Below, one piece after another: positions 22,293 to 34,734 of a stretch of DNA of 64,000 nucleotides. The stretch's first letter is position 1, and each line of letters starts with the position of its first letter. The DNA is taken from assembly GCA_051453625.1 (NCBI GenBank), contig JBOZIK010000001.1, positions 166,443,647 through 166,507,646 of the forward strand, read 5' to 3'. The stretch is from Welwitschia mirabilis. Taxonomy: Eukaryota > Gnetophyta > Gnetopsida > Welwitschiales. A program made the position numbers and the translations under genes. Under the pieces are notes generated by a model. That model was not told the origin of the DNA. It saw only the letters and a program-made list of their open reading frames with translations, and did no database searches.

Positions 22293-23644
22293 TGTTACAC
22301 ACACTTATTAATAAAGTTATTACCTTTATTCATTTAAACTAGTTAGTAGACAGTATTGTTCTATCCACAGGGATGAATGTAGTTATCTTAAAAACATTAG
22401 CACATAAAAAACTATAAACAATAAAAATTCAAGTCCATGATATGATTAAATGAAAAACTTCAATTGGCAAGAGTAGAAATAAATTAACACTCTGAACTAA
22501 CCCAAGTTATCTATATATAAAACTTCAATTCTAGAATATATGATAATTACTTATATTAAATCTTTCTTTAGTTAAGTCATTAAGTCTAGATCATGGTGGC
22601 ATGGACTCATCCATCACCCAAGTATTGTTGTAATCCTTCATATAACTTAGCATAATTTTTATTTCAAATATAAGTATAGTAGATAAGAATCTAAACCTAG
22701 AAAACATAAAATACTTCTAACTACTACTAGCTAAGTAAACATAAGAACCCATGCAATAGAGCATGCTTAACATTTAGATAGTTCTTACTAAGCATTCAAA
22801 GTACAAAGTGATTTGCTACTGTAAACCACAAAGAAAAACTATAACTTTATTAACATAAAAATAAAGCAATTGCCTTACATTTTAAGAAATAAGAATCATG
22901 AAGTATAAACCCTTCAACCTAGCCAGGCTAGCCTGGTCCAAAGGGAATTGAGTAATACATCATTCTAAAGACTACACTAAGGTATAACAAAGCTTTTTCC
23001 AAAGAAAAAGGGATGTTATAATGAAGGGATTTAAGGCCTTTTTATAGGCAAAACTAAGGAGTGGAGTACTTGGATTTCTTTGGCTTGTAGTGGTAGGTGA
23101 GATGGGTGGACTCTATCCTATAGCGTTAGGTAGAATCTTTATTTTTTAGCATTAAGTGGATGCTATTTTATCTTATAGCATTAGGTGGAGGTTAAGTTTT
23201 CTTATCTTATAGCGTTAGGTGGAATATTCATCCTCTAACATTAAGTCAAAGTTTAAAGCCATTGCCACATGCCACTATTACTTATGCTTACCACTTCACT
23301 GTCATGTCACTGCTACATGTCTACCACATTAATGCCATATGTTCACCATGTTTACACCATGTGTCTCTAATGATCAGAGCTCACTAGAATGCAACAACTA
23401 AGAGTACCCATAATTACATTGCACATGTAACTCCATGATAAGTCTAGCATACTAGTTTAGAGTTAAAGTAGCATGATGCTTCATTATGCTCTTAAGTAAT
23501 TGGATTTATCATGTGAAACTACATAACTTCATAATTTATGATAAAACTAAGGAGAGACATAATTTCATGATAAAAATGATTAACTACATATCTTTCCTAA
23601 GTTAAATTGGCCTAAAATATTTGATCTAAATGTTAATTTTTATA
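22293..23644 (-). repeat. 5' LTR of gypsy element C
   Basis: About 1.35 kb, homologous along its length to the LTRs at 44872-46616 and, more distantly, 48253-49620 and 49803-51278. It starts TGTTACACAC; the outer end has decayed from CA to TA. A reverse-strand TATA box in GCCTATAAAAAGGCC lies at 23046-23041. Upstream of it are degenerate 'tatagcrttaggtrga' repeats (23107-23250) and an array of CACATG/CCACTA words (23263-23371) that look like U3 control elements. The matching 3' LTR was not found in the window. Confidence 0.82.
23041..23046 (-). promoter_or_regulatory. LTR TATA box (element C)
   Basis: Reverse-strand TATAAA inside GCCTATAAAAAGGCC, which is conserved in the homologous LTR at 45591-45596. 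It lies about 750 bases from the PBS-side end of the LTR. Confidence 0.6.
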
Positions 23645-24900
23645 TATTATCAATTCCTAACTAGAATTTTGATAAAATATTAGCAAAAAAACATGATAGA
23701 GGATAATTAACATGAAAAAATACTAAGGAAAATTGTTCAAGTTTTAAAAAGATGATATAACTTTTGAAAACTTTTTGGCCAAATTCTAAGAAAATGTAGG
23801 GCATTAAAGTTATGATTTTTGAAAAAATTATGGATCTAACATCTCTTAACCAAAACTAGACTTTGTTCTTAAAGTTGTTAAGGTAGAACACATTATAATT
23901 GAATTTTGAGTACAATTTTAAAGTTTAGAAAATACTTCAACATCAGTCTTTTTATTCAGAAGGAAAAAGATGCAAAACAATGCAACCTATGCTTCAATAT
24001 AAAGAAAAACTAATAACAAATCATACTTTTCAACTATCCATAATTCAATTTCTCTTTTTTATAATTAAAACATGAAGTAAAAGATCAATCTATGATAATA
24101 ACATGTGTGTGTTATAGTGCTTTATTCCTTATTAAAATGGAACAAAGCTGAAATAGAAAAATGGATTATCACTATGCATGAAATGGATGTGAAATACGTG
24201 GTGATGGATGAGAATGTAAAAACATAACTTAACCTATGAATAAATAAATAACTTTCCTAAGCTAATGGATATTTTATTGAAATTTTTGTAAATTTTGTCT
24301 TTTATCTAATGGATCAAGTTATTATTTAAAAGATGTCTACTAAGTAAACTTATAAAAGTTTAAAGGTCAGTGAGCAAAATATAAGTATATGAGTTAAAAG
24401 AAAATAAATAGAATAAAGTCTCTAATTCCCATCTTTTCATCTTTTCATTTTGCTTTCTACCTTTAAAAATTAACATTATTTCAAGTATTGTAATCTTACT
24501 AAGAATTCGGTGTTCTGGAATCTTTATTCCAACAGAGTTGAACATGTTATTCATGAAAAAATCAGTGGTACATTACCAATGAACGTTCATAGCCCTAGTG
24601 TAGTTAATCATGACATAAGTAGATCATTAGAGCTATATTACTAGAAAGCGTTCATAGAAGCAATGCAATTAACTAAAATTAGTGATATTCATTAAATAAA
24701 ATGTGCTTTTTGAAAATAGATATTTTTTATTTTTAACGTTTCTTCTCACATAAATTTTTTATGCACATAGGGGTCATTGGCTTCTTAGCCTAGTTAAGAA
24801 TTAATCTTATTCCCATAAATGCTTAAATATCATAAGTACTTCCTAAAAGATTCCACATTTTATCAATTTTTTTTCTTTTCTGAAATCAAAGATTTCAAAT
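23645..24900. other. AT-rich DNA, no feature recognised
   Basis: Sequence outside the LTR of element C. Nothing coding was recognised, and the short frame at 24360-24554 matches no family I know. It may be the 3' part of element D. Confidence 0.5.
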
Positions 24901-25369
24901 GAAGCTAATCTTAACAAAATAACTCAAACTAAGCATATTTTATCTTAACTAATAAAAGTAAAGTTAATTTTTGTCTAAACTCATAATGATAAAATAACCA
25001 TTTAATTTTTTCAGTTAATCATTAATGGCCATTACTTTGGGTCAGTAAGTTTTACAAACTCATAGGTGAATGGGAGGGGTGGATGATTTATTATCTTAAT
25101 GGGATTATTTATAAATTGAATAGATGAATGAAAAGGATTAAAAAGATGATTGAATAAGTGATAATGATTTGGGGTTTCCATAAGAGAAACATCCTTAGGC
25201 AATACTTGTTCTCTTGTGAAATGACTTGATAAATTCATGTTTTGACTATTAGTATTTTTCTTAACGGTATACCAAAGAGAAGATTCAAAATTCATGTAAC
25301 TATTGAATTCATAGTAGGAAAAAATAAAAAGAGTCAAGTGATGGCATAGGATGGAGAACATTTTTATGA

Positions 25370-25510
25370 GAAGACTTTACATACAACTTTAAAAATTTAG
25401 ATAAAACATGAGAGGTGCAAATAGTAGAGTCCAAACTTTCAAAATCTGATGGAGTCCAATCTATGGCATGTTCATGCATTTTTAAAAGATTATAAAAAAC
25501 ATCTATCTTA
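25370..25510 (-). pseudogene. N-terminal RT segment of gypsy element D
   Basis: The reverse strand encodes NLLKMHEHAIDWTPSDFESL, like the conserved start of Athila/Tat RT (VLRRHKKAIGWTIADIKGIS), followed by STICTSHVLSKF where the family has SICMHKI. After this the similarity to RT stops and a 109-codon frame (25361-25032) of unknown nature follows. The catalytic part of RT is therefore missing here. Confidence 0.6.
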
Positions 25511-25689
25511 AAATGAGATTTAATAGAATTAAAAAAAACATGTTCTATAATTTTAAGATGAAAGAATTATCTCCATAGTTACTATCTAATTCAAAATCAA
25601 AGGATAAAGAAGAGGAGAAAAAATTTATCTTATGAGAAGAACATTTACAATCACAAGTCTCATTAAGAAAATCAAATTCATTAAGATCA

Positions 25690-26060
25690 CCTTATCATCT
25701 TATTATGTTAAAAATATTCAAGTTCACAATCATGTCATTGAACGATATTTTCATTTGACCAGTTTTATGATTAATAAGAGTGTTAGATGTTACAAGAAAA
25801 GATCTTCCTAAAATGATTAAAACTAAATCATGTTTTGTTATTTTCATTTCTAAAATAATGAAGTCTATCAGAAAATAGAAATTGTCTACTCAAATCATCA
25901 CATCTTTCACTATTTCTAACACTGTCTTCAAAGAATTGTTAGCTAATTACAATTGGACTTAGTATTTTTAAGATCATTTAAGATAAGTTTCTTGTATACA
26001 TAATGGGGTAGAATATTAAAATCAATCCAAATATCTAATAAGGCTTTCTTAATGTTGTTG
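25690..26060 (-). pseudogene. Aspartic protease of gypsy element D, broken
   Basis: On the reverse strand KALLDIWIDFNILPHYVYKK corresponds to the Athila protease start (KALLDLGSSVNLLPYSVYKQ) with DLG changed to DIW. FLVTSNTLINHKTGQMKISF and NDMIVNLNIFNI correspond to FLATSNALINCRNGLMQLTF and NMTLELNIFNI. The C-terminal motif is typical of the Athila lineage. Internal stops are present. Confidence 0.82.
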
Positions 26061-26939
26061 TCTCCAATTGTAATGGCTATTGTTAAACAACTTTATACTT
26101 AGATGAAAGTTGATTTTGTATATCACATCGCTCTATTGGGCTAAGAAGGCTTTTTTATTAACATGCATGCATTCTTGACTATGCACATATTCTTAAGGAA
26201 TTTCACATATGAGGGAATCTATTTAATTAATTTTAAAAGAGGAATGTTGATTTTAACTTTCTTTAAAATCTCTAAGATCTCTAGCTATTATTTTTATATG
26301 TTCTTCTTTCTAAGTTATTATGAAAATGGTAAAGCCTTTGGGTAGGTATGTAAAGGTTTTTATAACTTATTTACTATTTTCCCATTTAGTTATTGGGGAA
26401 AGGGTAAAGATTCTCTATAAAAGTTATGGGTGCTTCCTTCCTCTTATTGGTGACAATGGGTGATTCTTCATTCTTAGATTATTGGGCTTTATTCCTTGGT
26501 TTATTTCTTTACTACTTTAGAAGTAAATTACTTTAGTTTGTTTGATTTGATTTATCTCTTCCTCCTCTACCATTTTTATTCCTTTCGGATTTGGTTGCAA
26601 ACTTATTAAAAATTTACAACATTCTCATTAATTAAGTGATGAAAGGATGTGGGTGGTGATTTGTTATAATTATTAGAGGTTTTGCTCAAGCTTATTCAAG
26701 ATAGATGAATTTTGTCTATTAATTTAGTTTTGGATTAATAAATTTGATTTGCGTTAGATAGATATGGATGGGATGGAAAAGTTCATGAGTTCCTAGACTA
26801 ATAAATTTATTCATATGTTCTTATCTTATTTCCAATAGAAAGTGTGGTGGTTTTGCCAACTAAGATTATAATTATTTGAGAAAGGATCATTCATGTTTTA
26901 CTAAGATTATCTTATCATGTTTAGCTATTTATTTACTAT

Positions 26940-27390
26940 GTTTTAATACATCAAAATTGAAGGACACTCAATAGTTTTATGTGAATCTATGTGGTGAATT
27001 AAACATTCCAGTTTTGATACTACTAGCAAAGATGCAAGAGGATCTAATTTCTTTGAAACTTCATTTATTTTGTTGCCTATATGAATGTTTTCTAAAACTT
27101 TAAAAATAGTAGTACACATAAATGAAGGGTGGGATTGAGAGGGTTTAGATGGTTTATCCCAATTTTTCAAATTTTGCGCTATGGAATCTAAATAATCCTA
27201 AGTGTCATTTATGTTTGTTTCCAGAAAGATTTCTTGGCTCATTATTTAAACTGATTTCCTATTATTCAATGACAACCTCTTGTATAAAAATCTAATTACA
27301 TGACTAAGATCAAAACCATATTGTAAGCATTTTTGTAATAAATTCTTAAACCTTTCTAGCATTTGCAAAAAGGTTTCATGGTCTTTCTAT
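26940..27390 (-). pseudogene. Gag of gypsy element D, broken
   Basis: The reverse strand reads HETFLQMLERFKNLLQKC, QYGFDLSHVIRFLYKRL and then, after stops, a 75-codon stretch. That stretch ends in CLIHHIDSHKTIECPSI, a decayed CCHC-like knuckle. The first part matches the Athila/Tat gag block ESFHQAWERFKDLLRKCPHHG....LIQIFYNGL. Protease follows at 26060, so the gag-protease order is kept. N-terminal gag is not visible because the unrelated repeat pair begins at 27594. Confidence 0.75.
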
Positions 27391-27593
27391 TAGTAGTTCA
27401 TTATCTCTTTTCACAAAAAATTATTTCATAGATTGAAAATAATTATAAAATTATGGATTTATTGAGTGTAACCTAAGTTCTAATCAATAAGGATTTAAGA
27501 ATATGTCACATTCCATATTTCATAAACTTTACTTACTTTAATATTAAGTATATAAAGCTTTTAGTTAAATGATTAATTTTTCTTATTTAAGTT

Positions 27594-28430
27594 CATTATC
27601 AAATAATATATCATTTTAAAATTAACCTTAGTTTGTAAGCTTTACAGTTTATCATGAAAATGATAAAAATTATGTCAAAAGGTTTTATGTGAAAATCTAC
27701 CTAAGCATTTAAAATTACATAATTCCATTATGTGAGGAATTAAAAATCACATGATAAAACTAATAAATTAAAAATTTCAAGAGGACATAGTAATCTATTT
27801 TACTTCTTACTTACTCATTTAAGTTCTTAGTAAATGTGCTAGGTGTACTATATTATGAGACAAAATGTTTTTTCTTATGCTATGTGATTGATAGATTTTA
27901 TGCATTATAAAATAAATAAGCATATAAATAAGTACATGTTATCTTACCTAGGATTCAGAATGATAAATAATTAGATTTACTCTGACATGAATTTTATGTT
28001 CATGAGGTATTGAAGGGTGCTTGGTTCATGACATACTTATTGTTTTATTCATTAGAATTAAAGAGTTTGACTCATTATGCCATATGCAAATTTTGAGATT
28101 TATGCATTTTTTATTTTGATGCATGTCTTGGTTGAATTAAACTTACCTAGAATCCTATGAAGGATTAAGAAGGAGATAGCATGTGGAAATTATACATGTA
28201 ATTATGTTTATTAATTAAATCAAGAAGATTACTCATCTTAGTTAGCTGCATGAGTGATATATATGATCTCTTTTTGTAATCCAATGTCACTTATTACTCA
28301 TCCAACTTATCAATTTGAAATCATATGATATTATGATTTTGATCTATATGGTTTTGTTTATCTATATGTAGAGATCCTTTTCAATCTCACCAAGAGGATA
28401 TACTTTTCATTTTTTCATACACGTGCATTT

Positions 28431-28474
<44 letters not shown>
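27594..28474 (+). repeat. Direct repeat copy 1 (unclassified, candidate LTR)
   Basis: Aligns base for base with 28575-29436. Shared anchors include AAATTAACCTTAGTTTGTAA, TTTCAAGAGGA, GCATGTCTT and GCATGAGTGATA, ending in TATAGAGAT followed by a TC-rich tract. There is no coding content. A forward TATATG/TATATAGAGAG element near the end suggests a promoter-containing LTR or similar, but I found no PBS. Confidence 0.7.
28434..28474. repeat. TC microsatellite ending at a gap
   Basis: About twenty TC units, directly followed by 100 N (28475-28574), a placeholder-size gap. The assembly probably stopped in the microsatellite. Confidence 0.95.
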
Positions 28475-28574
28475 NNNNNNNNNNNNNNNNNNNNNNNNNN
28501 NNNNNNNNNNNNNNNNNNNNNNNNNNNNNNNNNNNNNNNNNNNNNNNNNNNNNNNNNNNNNNNNNNNNNNNNNN
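28475..28574. other. Assembly gap (100 N)
   Basis: Exactly 100 N, a conventional unknown-length gap between the two copies of the direct repeat. Confidence 0.98.
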
Positions 28575-29436
28575 TTCTCTTCTTTAAAGGCCTTATCAAA
28601 ATAAGATGGTATTTTAAATTAACCTTAGTTTGTAATTTTCATACTTCACTATCAAAATGGTAATAATTATGTTAGAAGGTCTTATAAGAATATCTATCCA
28701 AACATTTAAAATTAGATAACCTCATTATCTAAGGAATCAAAATCACATGATAGAAATAATAAATTAAAATTTTCAAGAGGATATAATAATATAGTTTATA
28801 TCTTTTTACTCATTTAAATTATTGGTAAATGTGATAGGTGTATTACATTATGAATAGACACTTTCTTCCTTGTGTTATGTGATTGATATATTTCATGCAT
28901 CACCAAATAACTAAGCATGTGAATAAGTACATGCACTCTTACCTAGAACCAAGAATGATAAACGAGGAGATTTACTTTATCATGACTTCTATCTTCTTTA
29001 GATGTGTAAGGTCACTTGATTTGTAGCATATTTATGTTTTATTCATTGGAATTGAAGAGGCTGTCACATTATGCCACATGATAATTTTTGAGATTTGTGC
29101 ATTTATTCTTTTGATGCATGTCTTAGATGAATTACACTTACTTATGAGCCTAAGAAACATTAAAAGAGCTAGCATTAGGAAATATATGTAATTAACATTG
29201 CTAACTAAAGGAAGAAGATTACTTACCGTAGTTAGATGCATGAGTGATAAATATTATCTTCTTTTTACTTCAATATCACTTATTACTCATCGCACTTATC
29301 AATGCTAAATCATGTGATCTTGAATTATATGCCTTTGTTTATCTATATAGAGAGATACTTTCCTCTTTTGTAACAAGGAGATACTTTCCTTTCGTTCTAT
29401 ACAAGTGGATTTTTTATTTTCTCTATCTTTTTTTCG
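28575..29436 (+). repeat. Direct repeat copy 2 (unclassified, candidate LTR)
   Basis: Second copy of 27594-28474, diverged by many substitutions, so not a recent duplication. It is followed by CTTGGAGTTTGGATCTTGG and a GAGCTTGGA repeat that look like a transcribed leader. No element body could be tied to it. Confidence 0.7.
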
Positions 29437-32190
29437 TTCTCTTACCTTGGAGTTTGGATCTTGGAAGCTTGGAGCTAAGGAATTCTTGAGCTTGGAATTT
29501 TATCAATATTCAATTATAAAGGTTCTACTAATCTTTCTAAGTAAGCTTTTTATTCATATTGTCCATATGATTTCTTTTTATATTGGAATGATGTGATATT
29601 TCATTAGAAATTATTTATGGCTTTTATGTAATTATGTTATAAAATATTTTTCCCTCTTGTTGGCTTCCACTAAGACATTGTAGTGAATATGAAGGACCTC
29701 TTATACTTGGTGATGGAGGATTACTAACGAATGATTATGGTCAAGTGACCAAGGAATTCACTATAATAAAAACCAAATAATTTTGGTTACCCATGTTTAT
29801 TTTAGTATTATATCTATTTTTATCTATTACACATTAGGACCATCTTATTAGGGGCAAAGTCTGATTCTTAAAAATATGTTTAGGCTAGTACTCTTACATG
29901 GAAAATCCCAAGGCTTATGGTAAATGGTTCATTTTGAATTTATTTGATTTTTATTTTACAATTATTTTTCTTTTTACAACTTATTTTCCTTTTTGTAAGA
30001 AATTAGTTAGTATATTCATTATTTCAAAGATCTGAGTTATTATTTAGCTAGTTGTAAAAAACTCATAACATTTTTGTTATGGTAAAAATTAAATTTTTAG
30101 GATTGGATAAAAATGTCATATCTCGTTAATTAGTAGATATAAATTAGTAAAATTATTTATGTAAGTCTAGGGTTGTGTTATTAACATGAAATGTAAAAAC
30201 AGTAATTTTTCTAATGGGTATAAAAAAATTACTGTTAAAATATGTTAGGAAATAAAAACAAAAAATAGTAAGAAAGTAATTTATGTTTTTGTAACAAGCT
30301 TTTCAAAACATTTTGAATCATTTAAAAACTTAAAGTATTTTGAAAGTTATGATAATTTTAGTGTAGTGTGGTAGGACTATAATTTTAGACAATTTGATAG
30401 TGTTTAGCCTTTAATGATAACATTAGAAATAATATTTTTATAATTCTAAGATAGTCTAAGTTATATTATAAAAGCCTATTATGTGTCTAGTTTCTGAAAA
30501 ATACTATAATTTAAGTTTTGCTTTATAATTAATTAATTATTAATTTTAACTATAATGTATCCTTAGAGAACAAAAATTTTATAATTAGTATTTAAAACTA
30601 TATAAAACTTATTACAAAATATTTTATAGAGAAATTAAGTATCTAAGTTATGTTTCTATTAGTAGATATAAGTTAAATTACATATAAGTGGTATTTAATT
30701 GTATAAATACATCTTTTACGTTTTTTCATTAGCTTACTTTAAATGTGCATGCTTATAAGAGTTTTTACCTTATATTTTAAGTGACATAATTAGTCTCTAG
30801 ATTATTAATTATTTTTATTGACTTATAATATATTCATATAAATTCTTGAATAAACACTTATATCTTAACAATTATGCTTGAGCTATACTTTCTTTTGTTT
30901 ACCTTCTTTGCACAAATCTATAGAGATTGTCATATGAGCATGGAAGAGTGTTTCTAGGATTGACATAGATCTAGGCATGTTTTAGTTTCTTTAAGTACAT
31001 TATTTTATATTTTTATTATTATTTAAGAAAATAAAATAATATTTCCTTTATTTAGATAGAAAAGCAAAGAAAAGAATATTTTTTTAATCTAGATTTTTAT
31101 TATTATAATCTTGAAAAAATAGAAATTCTTTTATTCTTACTTTCTTTTTATGGTTGTTTCTATAAAATGAATCAAATGATTAATAGAATTATTATAACTA
31201 AGAAAATAATTCATTAAATATTCACATTAGTCAGAATTATTTGCATACATTTGTATGGTGTATTCATCGAATAAGACTAAATCAAGATAATTCTAATAAT
31301 GTTCATTCCCACATTTGGATTTCATAACTAAGGTGGATTGCATTGCGTTTTATTGATAATACCCTTCTAGAAGTGGATTTAATCATTTGTCTCCTACCCT
31401 ACAAATGTATGAACTTACTTTGACTTAATATCTTATGTCCTTGGCATCGATGGATCATGTTGGAGCATCCAAATATGTTTAAGGAAGCGGGGATCATTTG
31501 TAAGCATACATCTACCTCACATATCACCTGCTACTTGTCTTGAGGGTATATTGAGGTAAAGTAAAAGCTTATGGAGTTGATCTTAGCCATGTTCATATAG
31601 TTTAAAATTTGAAATAGAATCAACTCATGTCCAAAGGGTGGTCGAATATCTAGTTAAAATTCTATTAATTAGAGTTGCAACCTCCTATAATATTATTTAG
31701 GTATTATCTTTAAAATTTATTCATGTATGCTGAAAAAAATTTTACAACTCCTTATCTATTCATAAGATATCTTTTATGTGATAAAAAACTAGAAAGAAAT
31801 GGAAAACATAAACTTATGACATAACTATTATTTGTAAATTAAAATAACCTAGAAATTAATTATAGGTAAATATATGATGTTAATATGATTTGCCTTTCTT
31901 AAAATATGTACTTTTTATCTAAGGAGTAAGTAGTATTTGATTCAAGGTTCTATTGTGTTTATTAGGTAAAAATATTAAAGAAGAAGAAAGAAAAAAAAGT
32001 GATTAATTAGAATAAGATAAAAGAGGGTGCCACAAAATATAAAGCCACACCTCAGCTTTCTCTCACAAAGGAAATGGGAATAAGATTAGCCTTAAAGCAT
32101 ATGCAATATTAGGGAATTGAGGGATTATTAAAAGAGTACACTCAAACTATTTAATATACAAATAAGGATACTCTAATTTTAAGCCATAAA
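29437..32190. other. AT-rich DNA, nothing recognised
   Basis: About 2.7 kb with no coding domain, terminal repeat or PBS that I can identify. Short hydrophobic frames near 29244-29596 are taken as chance. It may be the interior of element F to the left of the SIRE insertion, or of the repeat at 28575. Confidence 0.5.
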
Positions 32191-32617
32191 NNNNNNNNNN
32201 NNNNNNNNNNNNNNNNNNNNNNNNNNNNNNNNNNNNNNNNNNNNNNNNNNNNNNNNNNNNNNNNNNNNNNNNNNNNNNNNNNNNNNNNNNNNNNNNNNNN
32301 NNNNNNNNNNNNNNNNNNNNNNNNNNNNNNNNNNNNNNNNNNNNNNNNNNNNNNNNNNNNNNNNNNNNNNNNNNNNNNNNNNNNNNNNNNNNNNNNNNNN
32401 NNNNNNNNNNNNNNNNNNNNNNNNNNNNNNNNNNNNNNNNNNNNNNNNNNNNNNNNNNNNNNNNNNNNNNNNNNNNNNNNNNNNNNNNNNNNNNNNNNNN
32501 NNNNNNNNNNNNNNNNNNNNNNNNNNNNNNNNNNNNNNNNNNNNNNNNNNNNNNNNNNNNNNNNNNNNNNNNNNNNNNNNNNNNNNNNNNNNNNNNNNNN
32601 NNNNNNNNNNNNNNNNN
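32191..32617. other. Assembly gap (427 N)
   Basis: Run of N. The flanks carry a short inverted match (TTAAGCC / GGCTTAA), probably chance. Confidence 0.98.
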
Positions 32618-32755
32618 AAGGGCTTAAAGTCTAACGTACATGCCATGGGTGATTACTTAATGTAAGGAGGAGTTCCAAAGAACTTAGGTTGCAAATAGTC
32701 CTTCAGTGTCTATCGGGTTTAGGAATCGATATGTATATTAGATTTTCTTTAAGAG

Positions 32756-33800
32756 TAATTACACCTCTCAATTTTTTATTAATGACATACAAAGTACTCT
32801 CCTATAATGTAATGAAAAAAGTTATTTATAGGCTAATACTGAATGTCGTAGAAGTGAATTTAGATCATAAAAATAATTACCAGTAAGTCACAATGAAGAC
32901 AATATAAACATCAAATGAATCTAGACTTAAAGAATAATTAAACTAGTATAAAATGTTTAGGTGATCATGAGGATTCTCTAAGGATCAACCACATGTTGAC
33001 AATAGAAATTTGGTAATGATAGCAATAGGTTGACCACCCAAGTCAACTAATTATCTGAAGCAGTGAACCACCTATGCATGGAATGAAAACATAATTCACA
33101 CATTTGATTAGCTCTCGATCAATTACCTAACTTAGCATCTTTCTTAAAAGGCTAACATAAGGAAAAAGGTCAATCGTCACTTCAAAGAGATCGACCATCA
33201 AGCTAACGGATAATGGAAATATAGTTGTTATTAACTATTAGAAATTATTATAACTTCATCTAGGAAAGTCAATCAATTATTTTCAAGGGCCTCAATAGTC
33301 ATATCTTTGGTTTTTGTATTCTAAAATAGCTAGAAAAATTCTTCTATAAATAATTGGGCTATTTTATGGATTCACATCTTTTGTCAAATCAACTTTATAC
33401 TTAAATTGTCATCAGTCTCTATCAATTACACTTTAAACTTTTTTTTATAGCTATTTGAAATAAATCAGAGCATTAAGCAAAGTAAGTATCTTGGACTTGA
33501 GGCTAAGATTACTAAAAAGTCCCATTATATTAGTAAAAGACAAACATAAAGTCCCGTTGATGTGCAATTTGAGGCTACATTAGTAATAAAGGACAACAGA
33601 CTTGTTTTTTATGTCTTGTGTTTATTTATTTCTTTTATTCAATTTAATTCATAAGCTTAAATGATTATTTTTTAGTTAATTACTTAAATTTCCATCATTA
33701 TTGAATTAGGAATAGAACTTAAATAATTAATTGATAGTCTAAATTGTGTAAATAAAGTGTTAAATTATCAAATTGTAAAAATTACCTTAGCTATTCTATT
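32756..33800 (+). repeat. 5' LTR of the SIRE-type element (runs into gap)
   Basis: Aligns with 42610-43562. It starts TAATTACACCTC where the 3' copy has TGTTGCACCTC, so the terminal G has mutated. Shared motifs include AACCACATGTTGA, repeated GGTTGACCACC-type words and CTTGAGG. It contains a TATA box at 33345 that the 3' LTR lacks. Its 3' end is lost in the gap. Confidence 0.88.
33345..33352 (+). promoter_or_regulatory. TATA box of the SIRE-type 5' LTR
   Basis: TATAAATA in CTTCTATAAATAATTGGGC, about 590 bases into the LTR, the normal U3/R position. The equivalent segment is deleted from the 3' LTR. Confidence 0.65.
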
Positions 33801-34692
33801 NNNNNNNNNNNNNNNNNNNNNNNNNNNNNNNNNNNNNNNNNNNNNNNNNNNNNNNNNNNNNNNNNNNNNNNNNNNNNNNNNNNNNNNNNNNNNNNNNNNN
33901 NNNNNNNNNNNNNNNNNNNNNNNNNNNNNNNNNNNNNNNNNNNNNNNNNNNNNNNNNNNNNNNNNNNNNNNNNNNNNNNNNNNNNNNNNNNNNNNNNNNN
34001 NNNNNNNNNNNNNNNNNNNNNNNNNNNNNNNNNNNNNNNNNNNNNNNNNNNNNNNNNNNNNNNNNNNNNNNNNNNNNNNNNNNNNNNNNNNNNNNNNNNN
34101 NNNNNNNNNNNNNNNNNNNNNNNNNNNNNNNNNNNNNNNNNNNNNNNNNNNNNNNNNNNNNNNNNNNNNNNNNNNNNNNNNNNNNNNNNNNNNNNNNNNN
34201 NNNNNNNNNNNNNNNNNNNNNNNNNNNNNNNNNNNNNNNNNNNNNNNNNNNNNNNNNNNNNNNNNNNNNNNNNNNNNNNNNNNNNNNNNNNNNNNNNNNN
34301 NNNNNNNNNNNNNNNNNNNNNNNNNNNNNNNNNNNNNNNNNNNNNNNNNNNNNNNNNNNNNNNNNNNNNNNNNNNNNNNNNNNNNNNNNNNNNNNNNNNN
34401 NNNNNNNNNNNNNNNNNNNNNNNNNNNNNNNNNNNNNNNNNNNNNNNNNNNNNNNNNNNNNNNNNNNNNNNNNNNNNNNNNNNNNNNNNNNNNNNNNNNN
34501 NNNNNNNNNNNNNNNNNNNNNNNNNNNNNNNNNNNNNNNNNNNNNNNNNNNNNNNNNNNNNNNNNNNNNNNNNNNNNNNNNNNNNNNNNNNNNNNNNNNN
34601 NNNNNNNNNNNNNNNNNNNNNNNNNNNNNNNNNNNNNNNNNNNNNNNNNNNNNNNNNNNNNNNNNNNNNNNNNNNNNNNNNNNNNNNNNNNN
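33801..34692. other. Assembly gap (892 N)
   Basis: Run of N covering the end of the 5' LTR, the PBS and the leader of the SIRE-type element. Confidence 0.98.
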
Positions 34693-34734
34693 GGTATTTT
34701 TGCTTGTGTTTTGATTTCTTAACAGAAAATACAC

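Noticed and set aside
28387-28475. Arg-Glu dipeptide repeat protein on the reverse strand
   Set aside because: Direct translation of the TC microsatellite, without any other coding sign.
29244-29596. Hydrophobic forward frames that look like small membrane proteins
   Set aside because: T-rich DNA gives Phe/Leu-rich frames by chance; no family motif, and they overlap the end of the direct repeat.
32173-32630. Inverted 7-8-base match on both sides of the 427-N gap
   Set aside because: Too short to distinguish from chance.
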